A DNA stretch of 9,771 nt from Eubacteriales bacterium (GCA_029098205.1 JAQXNW010000138.1:1-9771); one strand, 5' to 3'. Positions 1 through 6,736 are shown, numbered from the stretch's first letter. The notes: generated from the sequence alone by a model not told the origin. Translations and numbers: made by a program.

Positions 1-506
1 ATAATGGAAGAAAGAAAGGGGAACCCATCGACATCGTCCATACAGATGAAATCAATGGAAAGCTCCGGATCTTCCGAAAGCCTTTTCACATCTTCCAGAT
101 GTTTCCGGTCAAAGATCAATGCGTCTGCGCCGCTTCGAAGAAGCGAGGATTTCGTTTCTTCAAAGGGGAGACCTTTGTCCAGGGGAACGACGATTCCAAG
201 GCCCATCAGTACGGCAAAATAGCTGAGCACCCATTCGTATCGGTTAATGCCGAGGAGAGCGATTTTTTTCCCGTAAAGTCCGCGTTCATAAAGACCGGTT
301 CCAAGGGATACCGCTTCTTCCTGAAAGGTGCGGTAAGATATTTTTTTGTATTCCGCCGGCGAATTTTTCCGCGCCCGTTTTGTTTTTATGATAAATGCGG
401 TTTTTTCTCCGTACTTCTGACCGATGGTGAGAAGAAAATCTCGAAAATCATGGTGAAGCTCGGATTCGTAAAGCGGCTTCAGCTGCGGAAGAGAAATTGT
501 TTCCAT
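1..506 (-). CDS. AMP-forming acyl-CoA synthetase, N-terminal part
   Basis: Partial gene: 168 codons are visible and the rest lies beyond base 1. The family adenylates a carboxylic (usually fatty) acid with ATP and transfers it to CoA, generally at the cytosolic membrane face. The frame reads METISLPQLKPLYESELHHD at its start. It then shows the N-terminal fold of the ANL superfamily: a YRTF helix start near residues 58-61, KIALLGINRYEWV at 81-93, YFAVLMGLGIVVPLD at 96-110, and LLRSGADALIF at 122-132. These are the usual blocks upstream of the ATP-binding P-loop, which is not in the window. The start at 506 is supported by AGGAAG at 520-515, 8 nt upstream. The gene is divergent from the aroE-aroK fusion and has its own promoter and dyads. 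A long-chain fatty acid ligase is the best guess; substrate cannot be told from this part. Confidence 0.85.
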   Translation of the reverse strand, partial: METISLPQLKPLYESELHHDFRDFLLTIGQKYGEKTAFIIKTKRARKNSPAEYKKISYRTFQEEAVSLGTGLYERGLYGKKIALLGINRYEWVLSYFAVLMGLGIVVPLDKGLPFEETKSSLLRSGADALIFDRKHLEDVKRLSEDPELSIDFICMDDVDGFPFLSSI

Positions 507-621
507 ATTATGTGCTTCCTGTCTGAAAACTAATGAAGTAAAAAATAAATGCCTGCATCGTAAGATCCGGCGCCGGTAAGAACAAGGCACAGATCCTGGA
601 TGCGCGGTGAAAAAGTGAATA

Positions 622-646
622 TCAGAAATGACATAGTCATTTCTGA
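622..646. promoter_or_regulatory. Perfect 11-bp inverted repeat, probable operator
   Basis: The arms TCAGAAATGAC and GTCATTTCTGA are exact reverse complements around a 3-nt centre, ATA. For the minus-strand promoter the dyad spans about +11 to +35, where a bound repressor would block early transcription. The size and symmetry suit a TetR-type dimer; the Bacillus fatty-acid regulator FadR uses a related TGA...TCA dyad, but this is not an exact match to it. An RNA hairpin in the leader is the alternative. Confidence 0.55.
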
Positions 647-662
647 ATCCGCAATTAAAGCA

Positions 663-691
663 ATTCTAGAAGAGAATAATGACACTGTCAA
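663..691 (-). promoter_or_regulatory. Sigma-A promoter of the acyl-CoA synthetase
   Basis: On the minus strand TTGACA (691-686, perfect -35) is followed after exactly 17 nt by TAGAAT (668-663, 5 of 6 for the -10). The sequence upstream of the -35, on the higher-coordinate side, is rich in A and T and could act as an UP element. Transcription would start near 656, giving a leader of about 150 nt before the start codon at 506. Inference from consensus match only. Confidence 0.65.
680..690. promoter_or_regulatory. Second operator-like dyad over the -35 box
   Basis: TGACA-C-TGTCA is a perfect 5-bp inverted repeat covering five of the six -35 bases of the minus-strand promoter. It matches the core of the 622-646 dyad (TGACATAGTCA) at 9 of 11 positions. 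The two centres (634 and 685) are 51 bp apart, close to five helical turns, as expected for two dimers bound on the same DNA face. Confidence 0.4.
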
Positions 692-766
692 TAATAGTTC
701 GAAAAATAGAAGTATTTTTTGCCGATTTTTTTCTTTTCCCGGTGAATGGGGAATTCTTTTCTCTGG

Positions 767-795
767 TGGAACATCGGCGGCAGGTGATGTATAAT
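767..795 (+). promoter_or_regulatory. Candidate promoter for the aroE-aroK fusion
   Basis: A perfect -10 TATAAT lies at 790-795, preceded by TG. The matching -35 is poor (TGGAAC at 767-772 with a 17-nt spacer, 3 of 6). Transcription would start near 802, leaving a 117-nt leader before the start at 919. The rest of 507-918 holds the acyl-CoA synthetase control region, the leader repeats and a weak hairpin at 831-844; I see no convincing gene there. Confidence 0.35.
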
Positions 796-860
796 AGTAG
801 AAACTCAGGTGAAATGAAAAGGAGCGCGGCTTCCGCATACGGAAATACGCAGAATGATTG

Positions 861-916
861 CAGAGAAGGACAGAGAAACAAACAGAGACAGAGAGGCAGT
901 TAGAAAGGATCAGAGA
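861..916 (+). repeat. Five CAGAGA hexamers in the aroE-aroK leader
   Basis: CAGAGA occurs at 861-866, 871-876, 883-888, 889-894 and 911-916 in the purine-rich leader. The last copy lies between the ribosome site (AAAGGA, 904-909) and the start codon. The stretch is nearly devoid of T, so the RNA should be unstructured. It could be an RNA-protein binding region or simply low-complexity sequence. Confidence 0.4.
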
Positions 917-918
917 CC

Positions 919-2109
919 ATGAGCAAGTTCGCACTGATAGGAGGACACTTGGGGCACAGTTATTCGAAGATGATTCATGCTATGTTCGGAGACTATCAGT
1001 ATGATTATCTGGAACTCACGGAAGAGGAATTGGAGAAAACGATCCGTTCGGAAGAGTACGAAGGATTCAATGTGACGATTCCTTATAAGAAAACCGTTCT
1101 CCCGATTTGCGATGAGCTGTCGAAAGAGTCGAGGAGCATCGGCGCCGTCAATACGATCTACAAGCGCGGCGGGAAGATTATCGGAGCGAATACGGACTAT
1201 TACGGCTTCTGTTACATGCTGAAGCGGAATAAAATCGATCCGGAAGGGAAGAAGTGCCTGGTACTTGGAACCGGAGGGGCATCAGTGATGGTGCAGAAAG
1301 CGCTTCAGGATCTTGGAGCATCTGCGATCGTCGTAATTTCCAGGTCCGGGGAGAATAATTATAAAAATCTCTCCAGACATTATGAAGATACAGATATTAT
1401 TGTCAATGCGACTCCGGTCGGTATGTATCCGGATAACGGGAAAGCGCCGCTTTCTGTCGGAGAGTTCCGGAATCTGTGCGGGGTCGTGGATCTGATCTAT
1501 AATCCGAATAAGACGAAGATGGTTCTGGATGCGATGGAACGGGGAATTCCGTCCTGCGGAGGTCTTTCGATGCTTGTTGCGCAGGCGAAAGCGTCGAGCG
1601 AACTCTTTCAGGAGAAAGAAATTGATGAGGAAGAAATCGAAAGCGCGATCTATGAAGTCCGTTCCAAGGTCTTGAACACGGTTTTAATCGGCATGCCCGG
1701 CGCGGGAAAGACGTATCTCGGAGAAAAAATCGCAGAGCGGGATCATCGGAAATTTATCGATTTAGACGATGAAATTGTGAAGAAAGAGGGCATGTCCATT
1801 CCGGAGATTTTCAAGTGGAAGGGTGAGGATTACTTCCGGAACGCAGAGACAGAATGCCTTCGGAATGCGTGCAAACAGACTGGAATTGTCATCGCCTGCG
1901 GAGGCGGTATTGTAACACGGAAGTGTAATTATTCGATTCTGAAACAGAATGGACGGGTGATCTGGGTGAAACGAAGCCTGGATAAGCTGGATCTGGATGG
2001 CCGCCCGATCAGTCAGTCCAGACCGCTGGAAGAGATTTTCGAGGAGCGGAAAGACGCGTACGAAAGCTGGAGTGACTATTTCATCGATAACAATCAGGAC
2101 TTTAAGTAA
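919..2109 (+). CDS. aroE/aroK: Fused shikimate dehydrogenase-shikimate kinase
   Basis: A 396-residue protein joining two consecutive chorismate-pathway enzymes: NADPH reduction of 3-dehydroshikimate to shikimate, then ATP phosphorylation to shikimate 3-phosphate. Dehydrogenase, about 1-245: substrate-site serines in GHSYS (12-16), catalytic Lys57 in NVTIPYKK, Asn78 in GAVNT, Asp93 in NTDYYGF, the dinucleotide loop GTGGAS (117-122), NATPVGM (163-169) and GLSMLVAQA (215-223). Kinase, about 251-396: Walker A GMPGAGKT (258-265), DLDD (281-284), shikimate-binding FR (306-307), GGG (328-330), GRP (361-363) and EERKDAY (375-381). Residue 17 is Lys where many AroE proteins have Pro. The kinase part is about 146 residues, roughly 20 fewer than a typical AroK, lacking the last C-terminal helix. 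The start is supported by AAAGGA at 904-909, 9 nt upstream. It is a single-gene unit closed by a terminator. Confidence 0.93.
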   Translation: MSKFALIGGHLGHSYSKMIHAMFGDYQYDYLELTEEELEKTIRSEEYEGFNVTIPYKKTVLPICDELSKESRSIGAVNTIYKRGGKIIGANTDYYGFCYMLKRNKIDPEGKKCLVLGTGGASVMVQKALQDLGASAIVVISRSGENNYKNLSRHYEDTDIIVNATPVGMYPDNGKAPLSVGEFRNLCGVVDLIYNPNKTKMVLDAMERGIPSCGGLSMLVAQAKASSELFQEKEIDEEEIESAIYEVRSKVLNTVLIGMPGAGKTYLGEKIAERDHRKFIDLDDEIVKKEGMSIPEIFKWKGEDYFRNAETECLRNACKQTGIVIACGGGIVTRKCNYSILKQNGRVIWVKRSLDKLDLDGRPISQSRPLEEIFEERKDAYESWSDYFIDNNQDFK

Positions 2110-2117
2110 ATGAGAGG

Positions 2118-2142
2118 GCCCGGCCGGAAGGCCGGGCTTTTT
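2118..2142 (+). terminator. Rho-independent terminator after aroE-aroK
   Basis: A perfect 8-bp GC stem, GCCCGGCC (2118-2125) with GGCCGGGC (2130-2137), closes a GGAA tetraloop and is followed by five T (2138-2142). The stem starts 9 nt after the fusion gene's stop codon. The next gene's ribosome site begins at the very next base. Confidence 0.9.
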
Positions 2143-2157
2143 AGGAGAAAATGGATG
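2143..2157 (+). promoter_or_regulatory. Ribosome site and start codon that set the rmuC start
   Basis: AGGAG (2143-2147) sits 7 nt before ATG 2155. The longer open frame from ATG 2110 would translate through the terminator hairpin and has no ribosome site, so 2155 is preferred. The ATG at 2151 is in another frame. Confidence 0.8.
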
Positions 2158-3450
2158 CAGGGAAATGGACTAACAGTGGTTTTGCTTGTTCTCGCGCTGG
2201 TCGGACTTGGACTTATGCTTATGGAAATGATCCGGATGGAGAAGGAAATTTCCCGTCTTCGGAAAGAGACGAAAGATGCGGTCCGGGAAGATATGTCTTC
2301 TTATGGAGAAGCGCTTTGGAGAGCCATGCAGGAATCATCGGACAGACAGAATGAACGTCTGGAGAGTCTGGACCGGTCGATGGAGGCTTTGTCGTCCCGG
2401 ACGGATCAGAAAATGGAATTCCTTCGAAGCGGAATGAATCAGTCGCTGGACGGGATGAGCGGAAAAGTGGCGGAAGAAATCGGAAATTTCCGCGCTGAAA
2501 ACAGCCGGATGCTTGCTGAGATGCGGGGAGTTGTGGATGAGAAGTTGGGCGCTGCTCTGGATGAGCGGTTGGGGAAATCCTTTCAGACCGTATCCCGGAG
2601 TCTGGATCAGGTGAGCCGCGGCCTCGGAGAGATGCGTACGCTGGCGCAGGGAGTCGGGGATCTTAAGAAGGTCCTTTCAAATGTGAAAACAAGAGGAACG
2701 CTGGGGGAAATCCGTCTTGGCGCAATTCTTGGGGAAATTCTGGCGCCTGGCGAGTACCAGCAGAATGTAAATACGAAGGGCGAAGGGAAGGAAATCGTAG
2801 AATATGCGGTGCGGCTTCCTGGAGAAAACGGGAATCCCGTGTGGCTTCCGATTGACTCGAAATTTCCTGCGGAGCGGTATCAGGATTTAATGGATGCAAG
2901 GGAATCCGGGGATGCGGACCGGATCAGCCGGAGTGTCCGTCTTCTTAAGGCGGAAGTTCGCCGGGAGGCGAAGGATATTCGTGATAAGTATATTGCGCCG
3001 CCGAAGACAACGGATTTCGGGATTCTGTTCCTTCCGACCGAGGGCTTGTATGCGGAAGTGATCTCTCTGGGAATGATTGAGCCATTGCAGAGGGAATTTC
3101 ATGTGAATATCGCGGGACCGACGACGATGGCGGCTCTTCTGTCCAGTCTTCAGGCGGGGTTCAGGACCATCGCCATTCAGAAGCGTTCGGGAGAAGTGTG
3201 GGAGACTTTGGGCGCGGTGAAGACGGAATTCGCCCGGTTTGAGGGCGTGCTTCGAAAGACGCAGGAAACTCTTACGAAAGCGAATACGAATCTGGATCAG
3301 CTGATCGGAGTCCGTACCCGCGCCATGCAGAAAAAGCTTCAGCATGTGACGGAAATTGACCGAAGAGATGCGGCCCGGATTTTCGGAGATGCAGAGGATC
3401 CGGAGTCTGTTTTTGAAGAAACGAAAGAAGAATCCGGCAGGGAGGAATAA
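2155..3450 (+). CDS. rmuC: RmuC family DNA recombination protein
   Basis: A 431-residue protein. RmuC proteins are predicted nucleases with a PD-(D/E)xK-like core that limit recombination at inverted repeats in E. coli; the biochemistry is poorly known. The N-terminus has one hydrophobic segment (about 6-26) that should anchor it to the membrane, then a long charged, coiled-coil-prone region (about 27-165). The RmuC domain (about 170-400) follows: LSNVKTRGTLGE (174-185), LPIDSKFP (231-238), TTDFGILFLPTEGLYAEV (285-302) and GPTTMAALL (321-329). The tail is acidic. It is first in a run with the metallophosphoesterase, deoB and pdp; its last codons carry the ribosome site of the next gene. No promoter fits between it and the upstream terminator. 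Confidence 0.92.
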   Translation: MQGNGLTVVLLVLALVGLGLMLMEMIRMEKEISRLRKETKDAVREDMSSYGEALWRAMQESSDRQNERLESLDRSMEALSSRTDQKMEFLRSGMNQSLDGMSGKVAEEIGNFRAENSRMLAEMRGVVDEKLGAALDERLGKSFQTVSRSLDQVSRGLGEMRTLAQGVGDLKKVLSNVKTRGTLGEIRLGAILGEILAPGEYQQNVNTKGEGKEIVEYAVRLPGENGNPVWLPIDSKFPAERYQDLMDARESGDADRISRSVRLLKAEVRREAKDIRDKYIAPPKTTDFGILFLPTEGLYAEVISLGMIEPLQREFHVNIAGPTTMAALLSSLQAGFRTIAIQKRSGEVWETLGAVKTEFARFEGVLRKTQETLTKANTNLDQLIGVRTRAMQKKLQHVTEIDRRDAARIFGDAEDPESVFEETKEESGREE

Positions 3451-3452
3451 AA

Positions 3453-4151
3453 ATGAAAATCTTTGCGATCGGGGATCTTCATCTCTCCTTTGATCCAAGA
3501 GTCGATAAGCCAATGGACGTATTCGGTCCGGAGTGGAAAAATCACGCGGAGAGGGTTCGGGAAAGCTGGCTGAATACCGTTGGGGAGCAGGATACCGTTC
3601 TGATACCGGGCGATATCTCTTGGGGGCTGAAAGCGGATGAAGCCGCAATGGATCTTGCATGGGTTCACAGTCTTCCGGGGGAAAAAATTCTCTCAAAAGG
3701 AAATCATGATCTCTGGTGGACATCCGCCCATAAATTAAATGGTCTTTATGGGGATATGCATTTTCTGCAGAATACTGCGTTCCCCATCGGTGACGGAATT
3801 TTCGCGGCGGGGACCCGAGGATGGACCTGCCCGGGAAGCGAAGGATTTACGGAGCATGATGAAAAAATTTATCATCGGGAAGTTCTCCGCCTCAGAATGT
3901 CTCTGGATGACGCGGTGAAACAGGGTGCGGAGGAGATTATCGCGATGCTCCACTATCCGCCGACAAACGAGGCAGGGCAGGGATCGGATTTTACGAAAGC
4001 ACTCCGGGAATATGGCGTTAAAACGTGTGTATATGGGCATCTTCACGGGGAACGGAATTTCCGCCGCGGAATACAGGGATATTTCAACGGGGTCGATTAT
4101 CATCTTGTTTCGCTGGATCATTTGATGGCGATGCCGCTTCGAATCCGTTAA
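3453..4151 (+). CDS. Calcineurin-like metallophosphoesterase
   Basis: A 232-residue cytosolic protein with no signal peptide. The complete dinuclear-metal phosphoesterase motif set is present: GDLH (Asp8, His10), GD (53-54), GNHD (83-86), LHYPP (His167) and YGHLHG (His196, His198). It resembles the small predicted phosphohydrolases of the Icc/Mj0936-like superfamily; the substrate could be a nucleotide, nucleic acid end or phosphoprotein and cannot be told from sequence. Its start lies 2 nt after the rmuC stop codon, and its ribosome site GGAGG (3441-3445) is inside the end of rmuC, 7 nt before the ATG. Such coupling suggests synthesis with RmuC. A 56-nt gap with no clear terminator separates it from deoB. 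Confidence 0.88.
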   Translation: MKIFAIGDLHLSFDPRVDKPMDVFGPEWKNHAERVRESWLNTVGEQDTVLIPGDISWGLKADEAAMDLAWVHSLPGEKILSKGNHDLWWTSAHKLNGLYGDMHFLQNTAFPIGDGIFAAGTRGWTCPGSEGFTEHDEKIYHREVLRLRMSLDDAVKQGAEEIIAMLHYPPTNEAGQGSDFTKALREYGVKTCVYGHLHGERNFRRGIQGYFNGVDYHLVSLDHLMAMPLRIR

Positions 4152-4193
4152 AACAGAATAAATAATTTCATTATGGAATGGCATACAATGCAG

Positions 4194-4210
4194 AAAGGAG
4201 CCTGGTGATG
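4194..4210 (+). promoter_or_regulatory. Ribosome site and start codon that set the deoB start
   Basis: AAAGGAG (4194-4200) lies 7 nt before ATG 4208. An in-frame ATG at 4178 lies upstream of this site and has none of its own. Translation from 4208 gives MRRVILIVMDSLGIG, the usual phosphopentomutase N-terminus. Confidence 0.8.
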
Positions 4211-5401
4211 CGAAGGGTCATTTTGATTGTTATGGACAGTCTTGGAATTGGGGAAGAACCGGATGCTGAAAAGTACGGAGATCTGGGAGCCGACACTTTG
4301 CTTCATGCTGCGGAAGGAACGGAAAACTTCTCGATTTCTCATCTTCAGGCGATGGGAATCGGAAATATCCAAGGCGCTGCGCAGGGAAAACTTCGTATAT
4401 CTCCGGAAGAAGTCGAGGGCGCGTTCGGAAAAATGCGTGAACTTTCCGCCGGGAAGGATACGATTACCGGACATTGGGAAATTTCGGGAATAGAGACGAA
4501 AATTCCGTTTAAGACGTATCCGCAGGGATTTCCGAAAGCATTCATAGAAAAATTTGAACAGAAGATCGGAAGAAAATGCATCGGGAATTATCCGGCGTCC
4601 GGAACGGAGATCATTAAAGTTCTGGGTCCGGAGCATGAACGCACGGGAAAGCCGATTGTCTATACATCGCAGGACAGTGTTTTTCAAATCGCTGCGAATG
4701 TTGACGTCATTCCGCTGGAGAAACTGTATGAAATCTGTGAAACTGCCCGCGGTCTTCTTCAGGGAGAGTGGGCCTGCGGACGGGTGATCGCGCGGCCGTA
4801 TGTGCTGAACGCGGACGGAAGCCGGACGAGAACCAGCGACCGGAGAGATTACGCGGTAATGCCGCCGGAGGATACGATGCTGGATAAGCTCACGAAGTCC
4901 GGGAAGAAAGTGTACGCGGTCGGGAAAATTCATGATATTTTCGATGGCAAAGGAATCACGGACTGGGTTCATACGACCGGGAACGAAAATGGCATTGATG
5001 AAACCATCCGCGCGATGAAAGAAAATAAAGGCGATCTTATTTTTACAAACCTGGTTGATTTTGATTCGCTGTACGGTCACAGGCGGAATCCGTCCGGCTA
5101 TGGGAAGGCCATCATGGCGCTGGACAGGAGAATTCCGGAAATAAAAGCGTGTCTCCAGCCGGAGGATCTTCTAATGTTCACCGCCGATCACGGGAACGAT
5201 CCGGTGCATGAAGGCTTTGATCATACCCGGGAATATGTCCCGGTTCTGATCTCTGGAGAGCACGTACGGCCGGGCATAAACATTGGAACGCGGAGCACCT
5301 TTGCGGATCTTGGAAAGACCGTGACTGATTATCTGGGCGCGGAGGGAACGAAGCTCGGAACCGGCTTCCTTTCGGAGATTTTGGAAGGTGAGAATCGATG
5401 A
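4208..5401 (+). CDS. deoB: Phosphopentomutase
   Basis: A 397-residue cytosolic enzyme of the alkaline phosphatase superfamily that interconverts (deoxy)ribose 1-phosphate and 5-phosphate, linking nucleoside breakdown to central metabolism. Length is normal for the family. Metal and catalytic residues are all present: Asp10 in VMDSLGIGE, the phosphorylated Thr85 in GKDTITGHWE (same number as in the Bacillus cereus enzyme), Asp286 and His291 in VDFDSLYGHRRNP, Asp327 and His328 in TADHGND, and His339 in DHTREYVPV. SQDSVFQIAAN (154-164) and HDIFDGKGI (242-250) are typical family blocks. Its stop overlaps the pdp start by 4 nt (ATGA), so the two are translationally coupled and act one after the other. 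No clear promoter is seen in the gap before it, so it is probably read with rmuC and the phosphoesterase. Confidence 0.95.
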   Translation: MRRVILIVMDSLGIGEEPDAEKYGDLGADTLLHAAEGTENFSISHLQAMGIGNIQGAAQGKLRISPEEVEGAFGKMRELSAGKDTITGHWEISGIETKIPFKTYPQGFPKAFIEKFEQKIGRKCIGNYPASGTEIIKVLGPEHERTGKPIVYTSQDSVFQIAANVDVIPLEKLYEICETARGLLQGEWACGRVIARPYVLNADGSRTRTSDRRDYAVMPPEDTMLDKLTKSGKKVYAVGKIHDIFDGKGITDWVHTTGNENGIDETIRAMKENKGDLIFTNLVDFDSLYGHRRNPSGYGKAIMALDRRIPEIKACLQPEDLLMFTADHGNDPVHEGFDHTREYVPVLISGEHVRPGINIGTRSTFADLGKTVTDYLGAEGTKLGTGFLSEILEGENR

Positions 5402-6696
5402 ATATGCAGGATATCATCGTCCGTAAGAGAGATGGTCGGGAGCTCGGGGAAGACGAGATCCGCTGGATGGTACGGGCGTTTACAGAAGGTACGATTCCGG
5501 ATTATCAAATGGCGGCATGGCTGATGGCTGTATATTTTCAAAAGCTGTCCGAGAAAGAGACGTTCATTCTTACGGACGCCATGCGGACTTCCGGTGATAC
5601 CGCGGATCTTTCGGGCATACCAGGCATTAAGGTAGACAAACATTCTACTGGAGGCGTGGGAGACAAAACGACTCTCGTCGTTCTTCCGATCGCGGCAGCC
5701 GCGGGCGTTCCCTGTGCGAAGATGAGTGGAAGGGGACTTGGGTTCAGCGGCGGAACCGCGGATAAGCTGGAAGCAATTCCGGGGTATAAGACCAGCATTC
5801 CGGAAGAACGCTTTTTCCGTCAGGTACGGAATATCGGGATTGCGTTGATTACGCAGACCGGACAGATTACACCCGCGGATAAGAAAATCTATGCCCTTCG
5901 GGATGTAACAGGGACGGTTGAAAACCAGAGCCTGATCGCTTCCAGCATTATGAGCAAGAAGCTTGCGGCAGGGTCCGACGCGATTGTGCTGGATGTGAAG
6001 TGCGGAAGAGGCGCATTTATGAAGGATGTGCCATCTGCGGTTTCTTTGGCGGAGGAAATGGTGAAAATCGGAAAATCCGCCGGAAAGAAAATGAAGGCCT
6101 TCATCACGGATATGGATCAGCCGCTTGGGTATATGGTCGGAAACGCGCTGGAAGTGCGGGAGGCGGTTGATACTCTGAAAGGAAATGGCCCTTCTGATCT
6201 TACGTCGCTTTCGATTTCCCTGGCCGGTGCGATGATTTTTCTTGGAGGCAGGGCAGAGACTTCGGAGGAAGGAGAAAAAAACGCAAGGGAGCTCCTTTCG
6301 GACGGAAGCGCGCTTCGGAAATTCCAGGAGCTGGTTCTTGCCCAGGACGGAGATCCGGCCTTTATCGATCATCCGGATCTTCTTCCGCAGCCGGAAGCTG
6401 TGCGGGAGGTTGTTTCCGGGCAGGATGGCTTTGTGACCGATGTGGATGCGTACAAAATCGGCGTCCTTTCCAGAGAATCCGGAGCCGGAAGAGAGGAGAA
6501 GGGTGATTCCATCGATCTTGCTGCCGGAATTGAGCTTCGCCGAAAGAAGGGAGATCCTGTGCGGAAGGGCGATATTATCGCCAAAGTGTATGGGAAGGAA
6601 GAAAAGATCGAAGGGCTTCCGGAACGTATCGCCGGCGCTTATTCATTCGGACCTGAGAAACCGGGGAAGGATGCTATGATAAAAAAGGTGATCTGA
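5398..6696 (+). CDS. pdp: Pyrimidine-nucleoside phosphorylase
   Basis: A 432-residue enzyme that splits uridine, thymidine or deoxyuridine with phosphate into the base and (deoxy)ribose 1-phosphate, the substrate of the DeoB just upstream. The three domains of the family are present: an alpha domain, the phosphate-binding loop KHSTGGVGDKT (81-91) with Lys81, His82 and Ser83, SGRGLG...GGT (110-120), the base-binding residues Arg168, Ser183 and Lys187 (ALRDVTGT and SSIMSKK), and a C-terminal domain containing AAGIELRRKKGDPV. Resemblance to Bacillus subtilis Pdp favours pyrimidine-nucleoside over strict thymidine specificity. Phe116-Ser117 replace the usual His-Thr of GLGHTGGT. The ribosome site AAGGTGAG (5385-5392) lies inside deoB; an in-frame ATG at 5404 is a possible alternative start. 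It is last in the run and followed by a terminator. Confidence 0.94.
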   Translation: MNMQDIIVRKRDGRELGEDEIRWMVRAFTEGTIPDYQMAAWLMAVYFQKLSEKETFILTDAMRTSGDTADLSGIPGIKVDKHSTGGVGDKTTLVVLPIAAAAGVPCAKMSGRGLGFSGGTADKLEAIPGYKTSIPEERFFRQVRNIGIALITQTGQITPADKKIYALRDVTGTVENQSLIASSIMSKKLAAGSDAIVLDVKCGRGAFMKDVPSAVSLAEEMVKIGKSAGKKMKAFITDMDQPLGYMVGNALEVREAVDTLKGNGPSDLTSLSISLAGAMIFLGGRAETSEEGEKNARELLSDGSALRKFQELVLAQDGDPAFIDHPDLLPQPEAVREVVSGQDGFVTDVDAYKIGVLSRESGAGREEKGDSIDLAAGIELRRKKGDPVRKGDIIAKVYGKEEKIEGLPERIAGAYSFGPEKPGKDAMIKKVI

Positions 6697-6736
6697 TATA
6701 TCTGCGTAAGTTTGTTACGGGATATACGGTCATTAT

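Noticed and set aside
600..794. 64-codon plus-strand open frame with a stretch (NIRNDIVISESAIKAI) faintly like an Asp23-type start
   Set aside because: No ribosome site, it runs over the palindromic operator and the opposing promoter, and the remainder has no family resemblance.
814..903. Short open frame that could be a leader peptide before aroE-aroK
   Set aside because: Few aromatic or regulatory codons, no stem-loop pair for attenuation, and it consists largely of the CAGAGA repeats.
861..918. TRAP-like GAG/UAG repeat binding site
   Set aside because: Triplet spacings are mostly 7-9 nt instead of 2-3 nt, and there are too few repeats.
530..934. 134-codon minus-strand open frame between the two divergent genes
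   Set aside because: It begins inside the aroE coding sequence, spans both promoters and the dyads, and shows no recognisable domain or good ribosome site.
2110..2154. Upstream start for rmuC at ATG 2110
   Set aside because: It would translate through the terminator hairpin, lacks a ribosome site, and adds residues before the natural membrane anchor.
2887..3723. Long minus-strand open frame (278 codons) opposite rmuC and the phosphoesterase
   Set aside because: Antisense shadow: sense-strand codon choice leaves few antisense stops. The translation is Arg/Pro/Phe-rich with no domain.
4184..4189. TACAAT as a -10 for a deoB promoter
   Set aside because: No acceptable -35 at 15-18 nt upstream; the gap is short and fits an operon.
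4148..5080. Long minus-strand open frame (310 codons) opposite deoB
   Set aside because: Same antisense effect; the sense strand carries complete phosphopentomutase motifs.
5329..6372. Long minus-strand open frame (347 codons) opposite pdp
   Set aside because: Antisense shadow of a confidently identified gene, with no recognisable motif.
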